From Flavobacteriaceae bacterium UBA3339 (GTDB lineage: Bacteria; Bacteroidota; Bacteroidia; Flavobacteriales; Flavobacteriaceae): 64,000 bases of DNA. The stretch lies in contig DERN01000003.1 in assembly GCA_002360925.1 (NCBI GenBank), forward strand, positions 381,175 to 445,174, written 5' to 3'. This document shows, one piece after another, positions 53,341-64,000 of the stretch. The translations under genes were made by a program, and so were the position numbers. Position 1 is the first letter of the stretch. Each line of letters opens with the position of its first letter. Below the pieces are notes generated by a model. The model did no database searches. It saw only the letters and a program-made list of their open reading frames with translations, and was not told where the DNA came from.

Positions 53341-54609
53341 ACTATCTCGTGTTTTTCAGAGTTTATAAAATATGAAAAAGTTAAATTATTTTAATAAACA
53401 CTAAATTCTTATTTATAAATACAACAAAATAACATTTGTTAAAATTTCTTAACCAGACACTCTATTTTATCAAAAGTTTAATATTATTACATTTAATATT
53501 ATTTAGAATATTATTCCATATTTTTAATTTTTTAAAGATATATTTTTTTTATTCTAAATAAATCTACTATGTTTATAGTTTACTTAACTAAATTTCAAAA
53601 CTTACAATTATGAAAAGAATTACACATTTCTATGTATTAATGTTAATTTATCTTATTGGAATTAGCAGTGAGGCACAGATAGCTTCTTATACTTTTACCA
53701 ATCAGATAGGAGCTTTTACCCCCTAATTCACCTTTAGCTACATCTGTAGATATTATAACAGATGAAAAAGTGAGTTCTAAATTACCCATAGGGTTCGACT
53801 TCACATTTGGCACGAGCACTTACTCTCAATTCTATATGAGTAGCAATGGTTTTTTATCTTTTGGACCAGTAGGCTTATCACTTTCTACAAATAACCTATC
53901 TACCGCTAACAGCAGTCAAAGACCTATTATCGTCCCCTTATGGGATGACCTAAAAGGAATAACTTCAACTTCTAAAGCAAGTTATGAACTTGTAGGAACT
54001 GCACCTAATCGAGTCCTAACAATAGAGTGGTTAAATTGGGGATGGCATTATTCAGCAACACAACCAACAATATCTTTTCAAGTAAAGTTATATGAAACTA
54101 CTAACGTTATTGAATTTGTATATCGTCAGGAGTCATCAGCAATTAATGGAAGTGCTACAGCCTCAATAGGAATAAACGACGCCCTAGGTAGCGGTTCAGG
54201 AACTTATTTGAATTTAAATTCTAATTTATTAATCCCTACAGTTACTAGCACAACTCCTGTTACCACTATAAACACCAAACCTTCAAATAATCAAATCTTT
54301 AAATTCACTCCACCCACATGTTTGTATACTGGTGCTTTAAGTGTAACAAACATGAATGTTCCAACTGCAACTTTAAATTTATCGGTTCCGGCTTCTGTTA
54401 ACATAGACTTTTATGTCACAAACGGAACAATTCCTTCTACAAGTTCAATACCAACAGGAACAATAGTTACTGGAGGAACATCGTTAGCTCTTTCAGGTTT
54501 AATTCCCAGCGCAATCTATACAATATTTGTAAAATATTCTTGCCCCGCCATAGGGTCAGATTGGGCACAAGCATTAACTTTTAAAACTCCTTGTAGTGGT
54601 GTTTTCACT

Positions 54610-56713
54610 AATAATTTTTTTGAAAACTTTGATAATTCTGTTGTAGGAAACTCTTCTGACACAACTCATCCGCACTGTTGGAATACAATTGATAACATTT
54701 CAACTACTGGATATGGTTATGTACAAAATTCTACAAACTACTCACAATCAGGTGATCAATCTTATCTTTTATACAGGTCTAATAGTTTAGGAAATCTTAA
54801 TCAAGATCTTGTCCTAGTATCTCCTGAAACTAGCAGATTAGGAAATGGAGCTAAACAATTACGTTTTTCAGTAAGAAACTACGGTACATCATATATAAAT
54901 AAGCTTGAAGTCATAACACTTACAAACAATACTTCTGCTGTAGGAGCTACGGTGTTAACTACAATCTACCCAACCTATACAAACTTTCAAGAATATATTA
55001 TCCCCCTACCTCAAAACACTCATGACTATTTTGGGTTTAGATTAGCCCATAATGGAACTACAAGCGCGTCTTACATAGCGATAGACGATATTTATTATGA
55101 AGACATGTTGCCATGCATTTTCCCTACTAATATCACTGTAAATAATATCACAACAAATTCTGCCACTATTTCATGGTCTCCTTCAGTTTCTACAAATGTC
55201 ACAGGTTATGAATATGAAATAAGAAAATCAGGAGAAGCCGGTTCAGGAACCACAGGTTTGGTTAAAAATGGAAATATTATCGGAACTTCAGAAAACATTA
55301 TTGGATTAGATCATAGCACAAAATATACTGTACATGTTAGAAGTAAATGTGGAGCCACAAACGGAACATGGAGCTCAATTCCAATAAAATTTGAAACAAC
55401 ATGCGCTCCTTATATTAATAATTTCTTTGAAGATTTCGAATCTTCTGATATAGGAGCTAGTAATATAGCTACTTATCCTTATTGTTGGAGTTATATTAAA
55501 ACTACAGGATATGGGTATGTACAAGGTTCATTATCTTATTCTCAATCCGGTACACAATCGTTTTCTTTATATAGAACCAACTCTAATACCAATACTAATA
55601 AATCTCAAGAAGTTGTTTTAGTGTCTCCTGAAACTGACAAATTAGGGAATGGAAGTAAGCAACTACGGTTTTCTGTAAGAAGTTACAGTTCATCATTTAT
55701 AAATAAGCTAGAAATAATATCACTTGACAACAACAGCTCAACAGCAAACGCAAAGGTTTTAACAACAATATATCCAGATCATACAACTTTTCAAGAATAT
55801 ATCATTCCTTTGCCACAAACTACAGATAATTATTTTGGGTTTAGACTAGCGCATAATGGTCTTACAACTTCTTCTCAAATATTAATAGACGATATTTATT
55901 ATGAAGATATTTTACCTTGTATTTTTCCTATTAATATTAATGTTAGTAACATCACAACAAATTCTGCCACCATTTCATGGGATCTCTCTTTGGCAAATAA
56001 CACCACTGGATATGAGTATGAAATTCGTACTCATGGATCCCCAGGATCAGGCTCTGTAGGTCTAATTAAAAATGCTATTACTACTCAAACATCCGTAAAT
56101 ATATCTGACCTAATAGCTTGTAGCAATTACACTGTTTACGTTCGTACTATATGCGGCTTATCACATGGTGACTGGAATCCAATTGCACAGACTATTGTTA
56201 CTCCTACTGGAATTAAAGATGGAGACTTTTTTGAAGGTTTTGAAAACACTCCTAGCAGTTTAACTTCTTCAAATATCACTTACCCTTATTGTTGGAGTTA
56301 CTTAAGTACATTATCAACAACAAATGGTTACGGATATACAAGGAATTCAGCAGCAAATAATGGGAACAATGGTTTCTATGCTTACAGATCATCTATTACT
56401 AATGGAGATGTCTTATTAATTTCACCTGAAACAAATAGTTTAGGAAACGGAACTAAACAACTCCGTTTTTCAGCAAAAGTTACATCTACATCTTATATTA
56501 AAAACCAAAAACTTGAGATTTACTCAATGAATGGCACAACAACAACAGCATCTAAAACGCTAATACAAGGAAACTTCCTTTTAACAACTGAATGGCAAGA
56601 ATTTACAGTTCGTTTACCACAAACATCCGATAACTATTTTGCATTTTCTTTTAATAGCAATGGTGGCACTTCTTATATATATTTAGATGATATTTATTAC
56701 GAAGAAATTCCTT
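54610..56713 (+). repeat. Three tandem MAM-like plus fibronectin type III units
   Basis: MAM-like copies start near 54610, 55417 and 56220 (each opening FFE-x-F-[DE] and containing PYCW or PHCW, GYGYVQ-type and LVSPET). Period is about 805 bp. Between copies lie fibronectin type III domains with TTNSATISW. They encode about 270 residues each. Confidence 0.85.
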
Positions 56714-58790
56714 TACACGTATTAGATATTACAAAATCTGATAATATATGTCATGGAGATAATACCGGTTCTGCTTCTGTTGTTGTTTCCGGCGGACTTC
56801 CTCCTTTCACTTATTTATGGTCTCCTATTGGCGACAACACAGACAATGCTAAAAACTTATCTACTGGTAATTATACAGTTATAGTAAAAGATAAGTATAA
56901 CCGGGAAATAACGGGTAGTGTAATGATTACAGCTCCAGACACCCTTTTATCTGGTCTGGCTTATACAAACATCAACTGTAATGCTAACAGGAATGGTTTC
57001 GCCTCAATAAATCCAAGCGGAGGTACACCTCCTTATAGAGTTTTATGGTCAACCGGAGAAACTACAAATTCAATATTTAACCTGAATAAAGGTCAGCATT
57101 CTGTAACAATAACAGATTCAAAAGGATGTGTTTTAACAGAAAGTTTTAACATAACCGAACCTCCTTTATTAATCACATCGATTGGTTCCCAAATTAATGT
57201 TAGTAATTACCAAGGGAATGATGGTTCTGTGTCAGTAAATGTAACTGGAGGTACTGCGCCGTATTCTTATAACTGGCTACTTTTAAGTGAAACTACAAAT
57301 ACTGCATCTAATCTTAGCGCTGGTTCTTATACAGTAGAAGTAACCGACGCAAATGGATGCACAACTACTCAAACATTTATTGTTACTCAGCCACCCGGTC
57401 CAATTGAGATAAAATTGTTAATGAAAAATGATGCAACTTGTAAGGGTTTAAACAATGGATCTTTATCAGTTGATGTTACAGGGGGAACTCCTCCCTTCAG
57501 CTATTCATGGTCTCCTATCGGGGGTAATTTGAATGAAGCAAAAAACTTACCAGCAGGAACTTACACGATATACATAACAGATTCAGTAGGCAAGTCTTCT
57601 TCTAAAAATTTCATTATTACCGAACCCATTTCGTTGATTTCACACATAAGCTCTAAAACAGATGTAGGTTGTTATGGTCAAAACAATGGTACAGCCACAG
57701 TTGTTGTTTCAGGAGGAACAGGTCCATATACGTATCAATGGTCAAATGGTGAATCAACACAAACTGCAAATAATTTATTTGGAGGAAACAATTTTGTTAC
57801 AATAACGGACGCTAACGGATGTAGCCATACCGAAAACTTTATTATAAATGAACCTTTAATACTCACTTCAAAAATTAACCAAACAAATGTTAGTAGTTTT
57901 CAAGGTTCTGATGGCTCTGCTACTATTAGCCCAATCGGTGGTACCGCTCCGTACACTTTTGTTTGGTTTCCTTCAGGAGAAACAACCAATACCGTTTCCA
58001 ATTTAACTGCCGGTTCTTATTCGGTAACAATAACAGACTCAAAAGGCTGTTCCGAAAATAAAACTGTTTTAATCACGCAACCTCCAGCTCCTATGACTAT
58101 TTCAACTGTTTTTATTGACAATGTTAGTTGTAAAGGATTGAACGATGGCTCTATTACAATTAATATTTCCGGGGGAACTCCACCGTATAGCTATAAGTGG
58201 TCATCATCATCTAGTAGTTCTAGAACAGCTACAAACTTAATTGCAGGAACTTACAATGTCCTAATTACTGACTCTTTAGGCGATTTTGTTAATGGAACCT
58301 ATGTTATTACTGAACCTGAAATCCTAACAGTTAATCTCAACTCTATAAAAGATGTAACTTGTTATAGCCTCAATAACGGCTCTTCTTCTGTAAGTGTAAC
58401 AGGAGGAACTCCTCCTTATACATATTTATGGTCAAATGGAGAGAATACACCCAATGTAAATAACTTATCAATAGGGAATCATTTTATAACAATTACTGAC
58501 TCTAACGGATGTGTAATCAAGAAGTCTTTTATAATAAACCAACCAAATATATTGAGTATCCAGGGGAATATAACACATCCCTCATGTAATGGAATAAAAG
58601 ACGGGACCATCACCTCAACTGCTTTAGGAGGTACACCTCCATATAATTACTTTTGGAACACAGGACACTCTGGTTCTACATTAAGCAATCTATCAGGAGG
58701 CACATATATATTAACGGTTATAGATACGAACAATTGTACAATTACTGAAAATTTTACGATTGTTGAACCTACAGCCATTCCCTCTCCTTC
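56713..58790 (+). repeat. Nine SprB-type repeats arranged as three triplets
   Basis: Nine units of about 76 residues share NG-S...GGTPPY...W...NL-GxYxVxITD...IxEP. Units 1, 4 and 7 resemble each other most, as do 2, 5 and 8, and 3 and 6, giving a higher-order period of about 690 bp. SprB repeats are known from the gliding adhesin of Flavobacterium johnsoniae. Confidence 0.85.
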
Positions 58791-60181
58791 CGCTAGAAAA
58801 AATCAAAGTTTCTGTAATACGGGAAAACTATCGGATATCATTATAGCAGGAACTAATATAAAATGGTATGATGCAATAACAAATGGGAATTTACTACCAA
58901 TTAATACTGTTCTAGTTGATAATACCATTTACTACGCTTCTCAAACTATAAATGGTTGCGAAAGTAACTCTAGGACTTCAGTACAAGTTAACATACACCA
59001 ACCAATACCATTAACAACGACAAGAATTGAAGTATGTAATAATGCAACAATCAGAGATGTTGTAATAGAAGGGAATGGATATACTCAATTAAAATGGTAT
59101 AACGACATAACATCCGTAACTGTACTTCCTGCTAATCATTTATTATCTAATGGAACATATTATGTTAGCACGTTTACTAACAACATCTGTGAATCTCTTA
59201 AGTATCCTATACAAATTAATGTTTTGGCTCCAACTCCGGCTCCTGTTTCCAATTCAATAATCATTTGTCAAAATAAAACATTTGATGATCTACCCATTAC
59301 TAAAGTGCCTGGAGGTATTATTAACTGGTACACTTCTGCTCAATCCAACATTCCTATAATAACAACTAGCCAAGTTTCATCAGGCACTTATTATGTAGAA
59401 CAAGTTATTGATCAATGTAGTTCCGCTAGAGTACAAGTACAAATACAGATAATTTCAATTACCGCCCCTAACCTTACGAATATTACAGTTTGTAGCGGAA
59501 CAACTTTAAGTGATTTCAATAGTAATACTAATGCTCAAGCAAAATATTTGTGGTATTCAGATAACACTTCGACTGTTTCATTGACAGACAATCACGTTAT
59601 TCAATCAGGTGATTATTATATTGCCCATGAAATATCCGGTTGTATTTCAGACAAAACTAAAGTCAATGTAATTGTTAATCCTAGACCTACAAATCCTACT
59701 GGACAAACTATTCAAACATTTAATTACGCAGCAACAATTGCTAACTTACAAATGAATTAACCTGATATTGAATGGTATAGCACCCTCAACGACGCTCTTA
59801 CCTTAACAAATCGTTTACCTAGCAATACATTGCTAAAAAACGATGAGACATATTATGGAATAACAAGAGGAACTAACAATTGTCCTAGTTACCCAACTGA
59901 AGTCAAGGCAATAATTACAGTAAGCAATCAAGAGTTGGATTTAAATTACCTTAAATACTATCCAAACCCTACAAATTCTGATATCAATATCGAATATAAC
60001 GAGGTTATTAAAAAAGTTGAAATCTATACTATTACAGGACAAAAAATTCTTTCAAAAGAATTTAAGGAAAAACAAATAAAAATAGATTTATCAGGATATA
60101 GCTCAGGAACATACATGATTCGTATTGAAACCGAAAAAGCTTCACAATTTATCAAAATAATTAAAAAATAACACTAACACA

Positions 60182-60205
60182 AAAGGCACTTTACAGTGCC
60201 TTTTT
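60182..60205. terminator. Bidirectional terminator after the adhesin
   Basis: AAAGGCACT/AGTGCCTTT with loop TTAC and flanking A and T runs; serves the adhesin and the converging lipoprotein gene. Confidence 0.88.
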
Positions 60206-60208
60206 CTT

Positions 60209-60661
60209 TTAATGATTATGTTCGTGACCTATGAAAATTTCAATGAATTGTTGATTTTGATTTCCAAAAGTATCTAGAACGGTTATCCCTACATGATAAT
60301 GACCTTCTGTTGCTGTTGCAGGAACTTTAATTTCTTCTTCAGCCATAAAATTCTTTGCTTCATTCGGAACTTGACGTGTTACTTCGAAAGCAAACTTTTC
60401 TCCTAATGTTTGATTATTTCCCTTGTGATGATGTCCATCATCGGCAGAATGAACTTCGATTTTGTAACTCGCCAATCCAGAATTATCGGCTAGATTAGCT
60501 TTAAAGCCAAAGGTAGTTCCTGGTTCAATTTCCTGATCGTTTGTTGGCGTAACAATTTCGATTGTTGGTTTTGTTGTATCAACCGTAGAATCGTCGTCTG
60601 AACATGAAACAATTGATAAAAAACTAATGATTACAAAACTTAATTGTGCTATTTTTTTCAT
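60209..60661 (-). CDS. DUF4625 lipoprotein, His-rich
   Basis: 150 residues with a lipoprotein signal (MKKIAQLSFVIISFLSIVSCSDDD; lipobox Cys about residue 20, followed by Asp). The rest is an Ig-like beta domain of the DUF4625 type with KPTIEIVTPTNDQEIEPG. Histidine clusters DDGHHHKGN near residue 76 and the C-terminal GHEHNH suggest metal binding. It is the last gene after the TonB receptor at 60674 (12 bases apart), so a metal-handling surface lipoprotein is likely. Confidence 0.85.
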   Translation of the reverse strand: MKKIAQLSFVIISFLSIVSCSDDDSTVDTTKPTIEIVTPTNDQEIEPGTTFGFKANLADNSGLASYKIEVHSADDGHHHKGNNQTLGEKFAFEVTRQVPNEAKNFMAEEEIKVPATATEGHYHVGITVLDTFGNQNQQFIEIFIGHEHNH

Positions 60662-60673
60662 GATATTTCTTAA

Positions 60674-63019
60674 TTAAAAAGGTATTGTTATAAAAATTTG
60701 AAAGGATCTACCTAACTCCGGAATATCCAAAGCGCGATAGAAACTGTTGTGATGATAGTAAACCGTGTTAAAAACATTGTTTACCTGAAAACGAATTTGT
60801 GGTTTAAAACGATTCCATTTCAAGGTAGAGCTCCACTGTGCATTTGCAACGATATATCCAGGAGTTACTGCTTCGTTTTGCGCAATACGATTTTGCTGTA
60901 ACGCCGCTTTTATACCGACTTGAAATTGATTTGTTTCTAGGAAATTCGTTTCGTTAAATTCATAACGAACATTTAATTGTCCATTAATTGGAGTCGAGAA
61001 AGGTAACGGAAAGTCTAATCCGTCTTCTCTAATTTGTTTATTATATAAATAGGCTGCTTGTGCCTGAATTCCTATTTTATTCCACTGATAATTTGCATCA
61101 ATTTCTAAACCGGTTAACAATGCTTTTGATTGCTCATAACGATAAACTTGTCCGCCGTGAGGTAAAATCGAAAAGATTCCGGTTGGTTTTAAAAAGATGT
61201 AATTTGCGAAATAATACAAATAAGCACTTGCATCAAGCTTAAAATTGTTCTTGTGATAATGATGATTAAAATCGGCTGCCCAACCTTTTTCTACATTTAA
61301 ATTCGGATTTCCTAGTTCGTGACGGAAAGCTCCATGGTGAATTCCGTTTGAACTTAATTCCATGGCTGTCGGAAATCGAAAATTTGAAGAAATCGTTAAA
61401 CTGCTATCCCAATCTTCTGTAATTTGATGCGAAATTCCCAAAGCGAAATTTCCTCTCGAAAAGTCTTTAGAAGTCGCAATACTTCTCTGTGCATTTTCTA
61501 AAGCGTCATTTTCAGAATTTCCTTTTCCAATTAAATAGTCATACAAAACCTCATCAAAATAACCTTCCACTTTTAAATTCGCTCTATCGTATCGTGCACC
61601 GAATTCAATGTTTGTTTTAGGCGTAATATTCCATAAATGCTTTCCAAAAACACCTACATTCCAACGATTATAAGCCGGCATTAAATAACTGTAACCCGCA
61701 ATGTCATTTGTTTGATATTGCTGTTGAACGCCAAAAATTGTTGTGTGATCTAAAAGCCAATCTTTTTTATATGTTAGTTCAGAATTTAACGTATTTAGTT
61801 TAAAATCTAATTCTAAATTAGGATTGATTTCAGGTGGTTTTTGATTTGCATAATGCGAATGAAAAAAGCTTTGCTCTTGACGGTGGTTTCGCTGAAATCC
61901 CATTTTAAAATCCCATTCGTCATGTATATTTGTCCATTTCGCGTGATACGTTATTTTGGTGTGATATACTTGCTGAAAAGGCATTCCAATATTTCGATCA
62001 GAACCATCGGGTTTTGCATCTTCTACAGACGGAATTCCATGCGCGCCGGCAAAAAAACCTGACTTACTTTGAAACTGACTTACACTTAAAATACTTTGAA
62101 ACTGATCGGAAACAAAACCCCATTGTCCGTAAATCGATAGTTCATTTCCTGCTGTATTTGTCATATTTCCATTCGTCAATGGAATTTTTGTTCCCAAATA
62201 AGTAATTTCATCCACCGGAACTTTAAAATCGGCATACGTTGTATATGATGTTTTAAACTTATAAAAATGTTGTCCGCTTTTATAAGATAAATTCAACGCA
62301 TTTGCCCACGATTTATTAACCGAATTCGCCGTTGTAATGTATTGCCCTTTTAATCCGTCAACAGGAATGGTTTCGTTATTTACTTCAATAACACCGGCAA
62401 TGGCGTCAGATCCGTGCGTAATAGTTCCCACTCCTTTTATAACTTCAACACTTTCGGTCGTTAAAGCATCTAGCTCTAATCCGTGATCGGCGCCCCATTG
62501 CTGACCTTCTTGTTTAATTCCGTTTTCGGTCACAGCCATTCGGGTAAAACCTAATCCGCGCATCATGGGTTTTGCCGTTTGCGAACCAATTGTTACAGCG
62601 TCTAATCCTACGACATTTGACAATGTTTTAGAAAGACTTCCGCTATAATTTTGTTGAAGATATTTTTGAGTAACTTTTTGTTGATTGTATGTTTTTTGTT
62701 GCGCAGTATGTACCACAATGGTTTCTAATGTTTCTTCCTCGTTTAAAACAATCGAAATGTTTCTCGAAGACTTTAAATCTATTTTTTTTTGATACAAAGC
62801 ATATCCTTCTAACTGAACTTTTAAAAGATATTCGCCTTGCTTTAGATTAGATAACACGAAACGTCCCGAAGCGTCGGAATTGGTACAAATGCTGCTTAAA
62901 TCGATATGACTATTTGCAATTGGTTCTCCGTAAACATCTGTAACCGTACCTTGAATTTGGTACTGACTCCACGATATAAACGAACACAAGAACAAAAAAG
63001 CCGTTAATAATAAACGCAT
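60674..63019 (-). CDS. TonB-dependent receptor with carboxypeptidase-like N-domain, probable metal receptor
   Basis: 781 residues: signal peptide (MRLLLTAFLFLCSFISWSQ), a CarboxypepD_reg-like beta domain (about 20-95, QIQGTVTDVYGEPIANSHIDL), plug (about 105-225, with SKTLSNVVGLDAVTIGSQTAKPMMRGL and VEVIKGVGTITHGSDAIAGVIEVN), then the barrel ending RSFQIFITIPF. The barrel has the sequence SNGIHHGAFRHELGNPNL and other His-containing loops, a style seen in zinc or heavy-metal receptors such as ZnuD. Flanking His-rich lipoprotein and small His/Cys protein fit metal uptake. The metal is not determined. Confidence 0.85.
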   Translation of the reverse strand: MRLLLTAFLFLCSFISWSQYQIQGTVTDVYGEPIANSHIDLSSICTNSDASGRFVLSNLKQGEYLLKVQLEGYALYQKKIDLKSSRNISIVLNEEETLETIVVHTAQQKTYNQQKVTQKYLQQNYSGSLSKTLSNVVGLDAVTIGSQTAKPMMRGLGFTRMAVTENGIKQEGQQWGADHGLELDALTTESVEVIKGVGTITHGSDAIAGVIEVNNETIPVDGLKGQYITTANSVNKSWANALNLSYKSGQHFYKFKTSYTTYADFKVPVDEITYLGTKIPLTNGNMTNTAGNELSIYGQWGFVSDQFQSILSVSQFQSKSGFFAGAHGIPSVEDAKPDGSDRNIGMPFQQVYHTKITYHAKWTNIHDEWDFKMGFQRNHRQEQSFFHSHYANQKPPEINPNLELDFKLNTLNSELTYKKDWLLDHTTIFGVQQQYQTNDIAGYSYLMPAYNRWNVGVFGKHLWNITPKTNIEFGARYDRANLKVEGYFDEVLYDYLIGKGNSENDALENAQRSIATSKDFSRGNFALGISHQITEDWDSSLTISSNFRFPTAMELSSNGIHHGAFRHELGNPNLNVEKGWAADFNHHYHKNNFKLDASAYLYYFANYIFLKPTGIFSILPHGGQVYRYEQSKALLTGLEIDANYQWNKIGIQAQAAYLYNKQIREDGLDFPLPFSTPINGQLNVRYEFNETNFLETNQFQVGIKAALQQNRIAQNEAVTPGYIVANAQWSSTLKWNRFKPQIRFQVNNVFNTVYYHHNSFYRALDIPELGRSFQIFITIPF

Positions 63020-63058
63020 TTTGAACTTATTTATGTTAGTAAATAATTGATAAACTAT

Positions 63059-63403
63059 TTAAACATAAACAGGTGGCGCACGAAGAGAAAAGTAATTAAA
63101 CGAGATTTCGACAAAATCGAAGTGATAAATCGCGTTTAATTTTTGATAGATAGAATTTGTATAAAATACAACCGAATCGAATGATAAGATTGTAAATGGA
63201 CTTAAAGTGAAATGACAGATCTGACAATCATCTGAATGATGCTTTACTGCTTTTTCTGTTTTCGAATGATGAGCATGCTCTGTATTTTGATTTCCAAAAT
63301 ATTCCTGAATTAAATGCGAATAGCTATGCGTCGATTGAAACAACAATGTTGCCATGACACACAAACTTAAGAAAAACGATATAAAACGCTTATTCACACT
63401 CAT
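63059..63403 (-). CDS. Small His/Cys-rich exported protein
   Basis: 114 residues with an N-terminal membrane or signal segment (FFLSLCVMATLLFQSTHSYSHL). Then comes HAHHSKTEKAVKHHSDDCQICHFTLSP, which clusters six His and a CxxC-H motif and so looks metal-binding. The C-terminus is NYFSLRAPPVYV. It precedes the TonB receptor by 39 bases on the same strand and is probably co-expressed. No named family is certain (DUF2946-like proteins have this style). Confidence 0.7.
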   Translation of the reverse strand: MSVNKRFISFFLSLCVMATLLFQSTHSYSHLIQEYFGNQNTEHAHHSKTEKAVKHHSDDCQICHFTLSPFTILSFDSVVFYTNSIYQKLNAIYHFDFVEISFNYFSLRAPPVYV

Positions 63404-63458
63404 TTTACAAAAATAGAGAAAGTTTTTTAGAATAAATCTATTTTAGAATTCTTTTTTA

Positions 63459-64000
63459 TTATTTGATTTTTTTAGCAGCATATACTTTTTTCGAAACGAA
63501 GTAATAATACAACAATCCTACAAAAGCTAAAATACCACCTATAACAAACAAGTTTCCAAAACTTGGTAAAACGGTTGCTAAAAATCCACTAATAACCATT
63601 CCGATTCCAATACCTAAATCGTAAAAGGTAAAAAAAGTTGAATTTGCTGTTCCGCGCTGATCATTTGTACCCACATTGATAATCATGGTTTGAAAAGAAG
63701 GTGAAGCCATTCCGTAACCCAATCCAATAAAAATTGCCGATCCAAAATACAACGTTTCCGACGTAGCCAATCCAAAAGCAGTATATCCCAATCCAATAAT
63801 CAGCAAAGAAACCAGCATTAATTGGTTTACATAACCTAAATCTAATAAACGACCTGCAAATAAACGAGAAGCCGCCATTCCGATTGCCATAAACAAAAAG
63901 AAAAATCCTGTGCTTGAAATCTTTAATTCATGCAAACCGAATTTTGCAGCATAGGTGAAAAGCATTCCGTAACTAATCGAAATAAACAACACATTTATTC
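63459..64000 (-). CDS. MFS transporter, C-terminal part (5' end outside window)
   Basis: About 180 residues of the C-terminal half of a major facilitator superfamily protein. The frame is open to the window edge, so the start is not visible. Six hydrophobic segments can be seen. The loop MAIGMAASRLFAGRLLDLGY resembles the MFS A-like motif (G-x-x-x-D-R), and IGLGYGMASPSFQTMIINVG fits helix 10. Substrate unknown; drug or sugar exporters of this type are common. Confidence 0.85.
   Translation of the reverse strand, partial: INVLFISISYGMLFTYAAKFGLHELKISSTGFFFLFMAIGMAASRLFAGRLLDLGYVNQLMLVSLLIIGLGYTAFGLATSETLYFGSAIFIGLGYGMASPSFQTMIINVGTNDQRGTANSTFFTFYDLGIGIGMVISGFLATVLPSFGNLFVIGGILAFVGLLYYYFVSKKVYAAKKIK

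Larger units (their letters stand above)
53610..60171 (+). pseudogene. Giant T9SS-type cell-surface adhesin with two lesions
   Basis: Reading through two lesions gives about 2187 residues. The ATG at 53610 encodes a signal peptide (MKRITHFYVLMLIYLIG...); a C5 tract at 53719-53723 with one extra C shifts the frame. The main frame then runs to TAA at 59758-59760, beyond which the same frame continues to a T9SS type A sorting domain (LKYYPNPTNSDINIEYNE to IKIIKK at 60171). In order the domains are an N-terminal lectin-like region, three units of MAM-like plus fibronectin type III, nine SprB repeats and about five Ig-like repeats. It could be a recent pseudogene, a phase variant, or sequencing error. 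The long middle frame from 53770 cannot be exported alone. Confidence 0.85.

Noticed and set aside
56713..58790. Regular repeats that might suggest a CRISPR array
   Set aside because: The repeats are about 228 bp, diverged, fully coding and in frame; they are SprB protein repeats, not short identical direct repeats with spacers.
53770..59760. The long frame starting GTG at 53770 as a complete gene
   Set aside because: It begins inside the conserved N-terminal domain, lacks a signal peptide and ribosome binding site, and the matching signal peptide lies just upstream in another frame. It is better treated as the middle of a two-lesion adhesin.

Overview
This is an AT-rich stretch of a Bacteroidota chromosome, most likely a flavobacterium (Flavobacteriaceae). 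The evidence is a dcw cell-wall/division cluster without ddl, -7 boxes of the Bacteroidota type TAnnTTTG, a type IX secretion (T9SS) C-terminal sorting domain, SprB-type adhesin repeats, an IPExxxVDY-family gene between pyk and rnc, and two TonB-dependent receptors. No rRNA and no CRISPR array is visible.

Layout. 1-13.5 kb: a same-strand division/murein operon, ftsI(partial)-murE-mraY-murD-ftsW-murG-murC-ftsQ-ftsA-ftsZ. 13.6-15.6 kb: a YqeY-like gene, tRNA-Arg(CCG), a DUF4256 gene, a hairpin-rich gap and a small GreA/GreB-like gene. 15.6-18.6 kb: a decayed mobile patch ending at tRNA-Leu(CAA). It holds a truncated IS1595-type transposase, a broken gene resembling a family A DNA polymerase palm, a foreign-looking in-frame insert, a C9 tract and a TTACCCCCAC inverted repeat. 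18.8-31.1 kb: housekeeping genes (prs, rplY, pyk, rnc, fabF, acpP, purN, rnhA, a PfkB kinase, purF, a CBS-domain protein) with a cluster of palindromic repeats near 20.5-20.9 kb.

31.5-42.2 kb: a co-oriented set (YbjN-like, PspA/IM30, DUF4177, YqiJ/NfeD-like OB-fold membrane protein, YqiK-like flotillin, a 1614-residue AAA+ ATPase, and an ssb nearby) opposite an XRE regulator. The divergent region between them carries nested palindromes. This looks like a membrane-stress or membrane-remodelling module and is the best candidate here for an under-described system. 42.3-46.2 kb: membrane and metabolic genes, then the wreck of a polymorphic toxin (5'-truncated DNA/RNA non-specific nuclease) with two immunity-like genes. 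46.2-49.1 kb: a Crp/Fnr regulator, two YeeE/YedE-type transporters and a DoxD-DoxA fusion, together a plausible reduced-sulfur regulon.

49.1-64 kb: a small secreted protein, a MocR-type regulator that has lost its PLP lysine, a BtuB-like TonB receptor whose 3' end is tandemly duplicated in decayed form, and a roughly 6.5-kb T9SS adhesin gene. That gene has one frameshift just after the signal peptide and one in-frame stop just before the sorting domain, so the long middle frame is intact but both export signals are cut off. Last come a probable metal-uptake set (DUF4625 lipoprotein, TonB receptor, His/Cys-rich small protein) and a truncated MFS transporter. All product names come from motifs and gene order read by eye; no database search was run.
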